The notes under the pieces were generated by a model. The model made no database searches. It saw only the letters and a program-made list of their open reading frames with translations, and was not told the origin of the DNA. Positions 5,484-9,221 of a stretch of 9,221 bases of DNA are shown one piece after another. Origin of the DNA: Coriobacteriia bacterium (lineage in GTDB: Bacteria > Actinomycetota > Coriobacteriia > WRKU01). Location: the NCBI GenBank assembly GCA_009784095.1, contig WRDL01000055.1:1-9221 (forward strand), in the 5' to 3' direction. The position numbers and the translations under genes are program-made. Positions within the stretch are counted from its first letter, which is position 1; every line of letters starts with the position of its first letter.

Positions 5484-5615
5484 TTATTCACACACCTCGT
5501 TGAATGCGCTTTTGGGCGCGCTGCACATGGGGCAGGTATAGTCGTCCGGCAAGTCCTCGAACGGTTCTTCTCCGTCGTAGACCCATCCGCAGACGCTACA
5601 TACGTACTTGGTCAT
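5484..5615 (-). CDS. Miniature rubredoxin 2
   Basis: A 43-residue paralogue of the downstream rubredoxin, the first gene of the fprA operon. The first 15 residues differ at only one position (T2 for A2), with C6/C9 in CSVCG and C28/C31 in CPMCS. The same shortened 18-residue spacing is kept. It differs in having Ser instead of Gly after the second CxxC and an extra cysteine at position 42, next to the C-terminus, which could tune redox potential or bind a partner. GAGGAG sits 6 nt before the ATG, and the gap to the next gene is 29 nt. The two copies probably arose by local tandem duplication. Both are likely electron donors for FprA, but each may have its own reductase or partner. Confidence 0.92.
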   Translation of the reverse strand: MTKYVCSVCGWVYDGEEPFEDLPDDYTCPMCSAPKSAFNEVCE

Positions 5616-5650
5616 GTCAGACTCCTCTCGATCAAGGGTTAGGTAGAGTC

Positions 5651-5680
5651 ATTGTACACCGACCGTTATACATTTTTCGT
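5651..5680 (-). promoter_or_regulatory. Candidate promoter of the rubredoxin-fprA operon
   Basis: On the minus strand, TACAAT (5656-5651) is a good -10 about 35 nt before the first rubredoxin start. The hexamer 17 nt upstream (CGAAAA) is a poor -35, so the promoter may need an activator. A second possible -10, TATAAC, lies slightly further upstream. On the opposite strand TATACT (5726-5731) could serve the divergent DUF975 gene, also with no good -35. Confidence 0.35.
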
Positions 5681-5777
5681 GTATTCGAACGAGCAGAAAG
5701 ACCACTATGGTGAATACCGCTAAGATATACTTGATTTGAACGAAGTTCATATGTGTGCCGAACGAAAGGAGCACCAG

Positions 5778-7064
5778 ATGTTTGATCGAGTTGCAATAAA
5801 AGCTCGCGCGAGAGAGGTTCTCAAACTCAATTTAGGCCATCTTATCGCTGCTTATGCAATCGCGGTGTTGCTTCCCTCTATCTTTAGCGGAGGCATCAAT
5901 GGCGGAAGCTCTTCGACGAGCAATATTATATCCGCTCAGAGCGGGAACGGATCGCATTTCAATGCGCTGGCACCCTTCCTGATCATGCTGATCGCGATAT
6001 TCATGTTCATGGCGTTCATATTCTCACTGGCCCTTATCCTGTACAGTGTCTTGGGTACCGGAGCGTTCGCGCGGATGAGCCTTAAAGCATATGACGGTGT
6101 CCCTGTTCGTTTCAGCGATCTGCTTGAGATCAAGGATTATTGGCTTAAGGTATTGGGGCTCTATCTCTGGATGGGGCTACGTATCTTTTTATGGTCGTTG
6201 CTGTTCATCATTCCGGGGATCATCGCAATGTATCGTTACGCGCTTGCACCTTATCTGCTCTTCGAGGATCCTTCGAAAGAGATCAACCAAGTCATCAATG
6301 AATCGACCACGTTGATGAGAGGCTTCAAAGGTCAGCTCTTTCTTTTCGATCTGAGCTTCTTTTGGTGGTGGTGTCTGGTCGCCGTGACATTCGGTCTCGC
6401 GATGATTTATGTCGGTCCTTACTTCGAGGTGGCGCGTGCCGGAGCGTATCGCGCGATCCGTTACCTGTCTTCTCAGCGAGCCGGAGAGGGCGCACCGATT
6501 AACTCAGCTGATCCCTCGGTCGTGACGCAAACGGTCTCTGACAGAGCCGGCGTGGCTGCCACAGGCGTTGCTGCGGCGGGAGCAGCGGTGGCTGCAGCGG
6601 TCAATGCGGCCGATGCGGTCGTCGAGGTACCGGTCGAAGAGGTCACCGAAGGAGTGGAGCTGATCGCCGAGCCGGTCACCGAAACGGTGGTCGAGGAGCC
6701 GGTTGTAGTAGCTGAACCGGTAATTGAAGAGCCGGTAGAGGTACCAGTCGCCGAGCCGGTGGTCGAAGCGCCGGTCGAGGTCGAGGTACCGATCGCCGTG
6801 CCGGTCGTTGAAGTCGAAGATGTGGGCGTAGAGCCCGTAACAGATTATGTCGCTAGGGAGGAGCCGCACATGAGTCTCAAAGACACTCTGGAAGATGCCT
6901 TTGTCGAGCCGGTCAGAGATCTCGAGGAATTGGCAGAAGAGAAAGAAGTCGAGCTCGAGGATGAAGTCGCCAATGAGGGCGCTTACGACAGCGTCGTCAA
7001 CGTGAATAGACCGCACAAGGCGGTCGATGTTCTGGGCGAGATCGCAGACAACTTCGTCGAGTAA
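5778..7064 (+). CDS. DUF975 membrane protein with long Val/Glu/Pro-rich tail
   Basis: A 428-residue protein. Residues 1-230 are a DUF975-type integral membrane domain: an entry segment (MFDRVAIKARAREVLKLN), then hydrophobic spans near 21-36, 67-92, 122-149 (probably two helices) and 187-212. Family-like motifs are IIPGIIAMYRYALAPYLL, INQVINESTTLMRGFKG and YVGPYFEVARAGAYRAIR. The function of DUF975 proteins is not established. After an Ala-rich stretch (256-280), residues 280-356 are almost only Val, Glu, Pro and Ala in EPV/EVPV steps. The last 70 residues are acidic and probably helical, ending in VDVLGEIADNFVE. This tail is unusual for the family and presumably cytoplasmic. The start is ATG 5778, with AAAGGAG 6 nt away; a longer TTG version from 5736 lacks such a site. 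The gene diverges from the rubredoxin-fprA operon. Confidence 0.85.
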   Translation: MFDRVAIKARAREVLKLNLGHLIAAYAIAVLLPSIFSGGINGGSSSTSNIISAQSGNGSHFNALAPFLIMLIAIFMFMAFIFSLALILYSVLGTGAFARMSLKAYDGVPVRFSDLLEIKDYWLKVLGLYLWMGLRIFLWSLLFIIPGIIAMYRYALAPYLLFEDPSKEINQVINESTTLMRGFKGQLFLFDLSFFWWWCLVAVTFGLAMIYVGPYFEVARAGAYRAIRYLSSQRAGEGAPINSADPSVVTQTVSDRAGVAATGVAAAGAAVAAAVNAADAVVEVPVEEVTEGVELIAEPVTETVVEEPVVVAEPVIEEPVEVPVAEPVVEAPVEVEVPIAVPVVEVEDVGVEPVTDYVAREEPHMSLKDTLEDAFVEPVRDLEELAEEKEVELEDEVANEGAYDSVVNVNRPHKAVDVLGEIADNFVE

Positions 7065-7072
7065 TAGGGGCG

Positions 7073-7086
7073 GGGCGTAGACGCCC
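7073..7086. terminator. Weak hairpin between convergent genes
   Basis: GGGCG (7073-7077) and CGCCC (7082-7086) form a 5-bp stem with a TAGA loop between the DUF975 stop and the convergent ygbA-like stop. The plus-strand tail (tagatcttctt) is only moderately T-rich and the minus side has no T-run, so termination here would be inefficient. Confidence 0.3.
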
Positions 7087-7481
7087 TAGATCTTCTTAAG
7101 GTTTATCCGATAACGGTATGTCTGGATCGCGTGCGCGATAGCGCGCGGACAATAACGTGAAAAAAATGAACGTGGCGCAGCCCAGCGCATGACTTCGCGC
7201 GAGTACTGCGCCATGTCTTTCTTATAGCACTTGATCGGGCATACCGCGCAGAAAGGCTTGGGGTCGTGGGGGCAGCGCTCGGTGCGCACTTCTACATAGC
7301 GAGCGTACGTAGCGCACTCTTCACACAGGATCGGAATGCGTGCTCCATAGATCTTGCCGGTCACCCCGTCGGAGACGAGTGGAACGCGCGCGCGATCGGC
7401 GTGATGTGCCTTGCAGTACCATTCGGTGAACCGTACTGCGAGCTCGGCATCCTCTGCCTTCTGAGTTTTTGCTCTCAACAT
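7086..7481 (-). CDS. ygbA: YgbA-like nitrous-oxide-stimulated-promoter family protein
   Basis: A 131-residue cytosolic protein of the YgbA family. It shows the family's cysteine pattern: C53-x2-C56 in LCEEC, then C70, then C78-x2-C81-x3-C85 in FCAVCPIKCYKK. The conserved C-terminal VMRWAAPR and RYCPRAIAHAI follow. The cysteines suggest metal or iron-sulphur binding. In E. coli ygbA belongs to the NO-responsive NsrR regulon and is linked to recovery from nitrosative stress; its biochemical role is uncertain. The ATG at 7481 is preferred over a longer frame that would overlap the beta-propeller gene, but no clear ribosome binding site precedes it. It lies 32 nt after that gene's stop on the same strand and may be translated from the same mRNA. 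The nearby FprA would share an NO theme. Confidence 0.88.
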   Translation of the reverse strand: MLRAKTQKAEDAELAVRFTEWYCKAHHADRARVPLVSDGVTGKIYGARIPILCEECATYARYVEVRTERCPHDPKPFCAVCPIKCYKKDMAQYSREVMRWAAPRSFFSRYCPRAIAHAIQTYRYRINLKKI

Positions 7482-7513
7482 GCGATAGAGTGTATCATGC
7501 CGATCGCGACACG

Positions 7514-9221
7514 CTAGAACCAGATCGTTATCAGCGGCGTGAAAGTGTTGAGCTCGAATACCCCGATACTGCTGGCGGTGCACACATACAGCAGATCATC
7601 GATCACCACTCCGCGCGCGGAGTACGAGTTGGGAAACTCGATCGTACCGCGGGAAACGAATCCACCGTCTTGATAACCGAATAGCGCGTACCCCTCAAAG
7701 GTCGGAAAGGCGATCAGATCGATCTGTGGAAGCACCAAGATCGCTTTGTGGTTGTAGAGCGCCTCCGAGTGGTCGATATCGGTAACGAGTTTGTCCAGTT
7801 CACGCACATCGCGCGGATCAGACACATCGAACATGGAGAGCTTTATCGGACCGGTGATGCCGGTCTCCTCGTCAGCGTCACGACCCAGACCGAAGAGCAG
7901 TCCCTTGCCATAGACGTGAAGGTACTGCGAGAATCCGGGGATCTTGAGAGCGCTGAGTACGCGTGGATCGCGCGGGTCTGACAGGTCGATGGCGAAGAGT
8001 GGATCGACTTGACGAAATGTCACGAAGTAGCCGACCTCTCCGGCAAAACGTACTGAATAGACCTGCTCACCGGGAGCCAGATCGGTCAGCTTGCCGATCA
8101 TCTCACCTTTCCTGTCGAGGACGAAGAGTGCGTTGGTCTGCGGCGAGTCCTCGATCCGCTCATAGTTCATGAACCCGCGTTTTCTATCGGTATAGAGTTT
8201 CATCTCCTGGGTGGACACCGTGGTCACCACCCTCGTCGTATCCTGATACTGATCGATCGAGAACTGGTTGAGTAACTCACCGGGGACCACACTTTCGGTG
8301 ACAAAGGTCAGATCTCCGCGATCGATGTCGAAGAAGGCCAGATGGGTATGATAGCCGTCGCGCCGATGCTCGACACGATACTGATCCTCGATCCACCGAT
8401 CAATGATCTTTTCCTCATAGACGCTGGCCGCGATGACCAGAGAGTCATGGCTCATGTAGACGGTCGAGATGTAGCCGAACAGCGACTGTCCATCGAGGTG
8501 CTCACCGGTCTTCGTCGAGATCGAAGTGATCACCGTGTATCCGGTCTCTGAAGGGCTCTGAGGAACGATGATGTCTCGGGGGGCCATCGTCTCACGTACA
8601 TCACCGGCGAACAGACAAGGCACGAACGTGCGCACATCATCGAATTCAGGACGTTGATAGATATAGTACGAGGTGACCAGATAGATCACGCCATCCTGCA
8701 TGCGAGAGGTCACATAATCGCCGTCCTGTCCTGATTGGGCGACCTTTCTCGGTTGCATCCGATCGGAGATGTCGTAGGTGATTGCGAAGGTGGCGGCACC
8801 CTGGGTGGAGAGTGGCATATTATAACGAGATGATTCCTGATAGATGTTCGCGTCGTAATTGGTCAGCAACACGATGAGCCGATCCCCGTCAAGGAACATC
8901 TCCATGGGAGTGGGGAACTCGACAGGGGATACCATCGAGACATCGTCACTGGCGATCTCGGCCGAGGTCGAGTTTTGACGATTCGAGCTCACCGCTTTAC
9001 GCGAGAGATCGACAAAAGTCCTCGATACCACCTTGGTGTTCTTGCCATCAGCGCGCGCGATGATGAGTTCGTCGTACGAGAGGATATAGAGATACTCACC
9101 GTCGGTCTTGACGATGTCGGCTTCGTCGACTCCCTCGACCTGCACATTGGTCGTCGAGAAGGTCTTCTCGCCCGAATCATCGGTCATCTGCACACTATCG
9201 CTCTGGCGCTTGGACATCGAA
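7514..9221 (-). CDS. Secreted beta-propeller protein (5' end outside window)
   Basis: The last 568 residues of a large protein of the secreted, C-terminal beta-propeller family (PF09826 type). The signature VEGVDEADIVKTDGEYLY lies about 35 residues into the visible part. Repeated blades follow, with strands such as EYLYILSYDELIIAR, DRLIVLLTNYD, GVIYLVTSYYIYQRPEF, FAGEVGYFVTFRQVDPLFAIDL and HVYGKGLLFGLGRDADEETG. The signature segment normally follows an N-terminal signal or anchor region of 100 or more residues, so the ATG at 9217 is probably internal and the frame remains open to the window edge. The protein is expected outside the cytoplasmic membrane; the family's function is unknown and no catalytic motif was seen. 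It ends at TAG (7516-7514), just upstream of the ygbA-like gene, with which it may form an operon. Confidence 0.88.
   Translation of the reverse strand, partial: SMSKRQSDSVQMTDDSGEKTFSTTNVQVEGVDEADIVKTDGEYLYILSYDELIIARADGKNTKVVSRTFVDLSRKAVSSNRQNSTSAEIASDDVSMVSPVEFPTPMEMFLDGDRLIVLLTNYDANIYQESSRYNMPLSTQGAATFAITYDISDRMQPRKVAQSGQDGDYVTSRMQDGVIYLVTSYYIYQRPEFDDVRTFVPCLFAGDVRETMAPRDIIVPQSPSETGYTVITSISTKTGEHLDGQSLFGYISTVYMSHDSLVIAASVYEEKIIDRWIEDQYRVEHRRDGYHTHLAFFDIDRGDLTFVTESVVPGELLNQFSIDQYQDTTRVVTTVSTQEMKLYTDRKRGFMNYERIEDSPQTNALFVLDRKGEMIGKLTDLAPGEQVYSVRFAGEVGYFVTFRQVDPLFAIDLSDPRDPRVLSALKIPGFSQYLHVYGKGLLFGLGRDADEETGITGPIKLSMFDVSDPRDVRELDKLVTDIDHSEALYNHKAILVLPQIDLIAFPTFEGYALFGYQDGGFVSRGTIEFPNSYSARGVVIDDLLYVCTASSIGVFELNTFTPLITIWF

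Noticed and set aside
5736..5777. TTG-initiated N-terminal extension of the DUF975 protein
   Set aside because: No ribosome site precedes it, whereas AAAGGAG precedes ATG 5778, and the family begins near that Met.
6504..7016. 170-codon antisense frame opposite the DUF975 tail
   Set aside because: It is a composition shadow of the Val/Glu/Pro repeats, with Asp/Arg/Leu/Tyr-rich low-complexity product and no start signals.
7482..7583. N-terminal extension of the ygbA-like frame
   Set aside because: It would overlap the end of the beta-propeller gene, has no ribosome site and adds residues not typical of the family.

Overview
The window looks like an ordinary chromosomal stretch of an anaerobic or microaerophilic bacterium. 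The evidence is a class-A flavodiiron protein with two miniature rubredoxins, a YgbA-type cysteine protein, a DUF975 membrane protein, a PadR/HAAS pair and a secreted beta-propeller protein. This mix, with moderate GC, many GTG/TTG-type start contexts and abundant GATCG words, suggests a Coriobacteriia-like actinobacterium. That assignment is an inference from gene content only; a Firmicutes relative cannot be excluded. No phage, transposase, CRISPR array or defence gene is visible.

Layout. Positions 1-447 (minus) hold the 5' part of a lipoprotein-type ABC transporter substrate-binding protein of the phosphonate/iron family. Positions 448-1337 have no convincing protein gene. They hold a tRNA-Arg(ACG) gene on the minus strand (1067-1143). 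Directly behind its CCA end come four tandem 81-bp units (743-1066), each ending with a copy of the last 15 nt of the tRNA gene. This is the most unusual structure in the window and resembles in architecture the E. coli tyrT repeats. Then, on the plus strand, come a GNAT acetyltransferase (1338-1826), a PadR repressor with a near-consensus promoter (1938-2279), its partner HAAS-type membrane protein (2357-3394), a 48-bp nested inverted repeat (3435-3482) and a small exported, membrane-anchored acidic protein (3619-4101). A perfect 15-bp-stem bidirectional terminator (4131-4165) follows.

On the minus strand, an operon of rubredoxin 2, rubredoxin 1 and fprA (5615 down to 4196) encodes an O2/NO-reducing flavodiiron system, with the last two genes overlapping by 4 nt. 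Diverging from it is a DUF975 membrane protein carrying a very long Val/Glu/Pro tail (5778-7064). Converging on that, on the minus strand, are a YgbA-like protein (7086-7481) and a secreted beta-propeller protein whose 5' end lies beyond the window (7514-9221).

Functional reading. FprA plus rubredoxins and YgbA together suggest an oxygen/nitric-oxide stress neighbourhood. PadR-HAAS, the small acidic membrane protein and DUF975 suggest envelope functions. The one structure not explained by known gene families is the tRNA-derived 81-bp tandem array.
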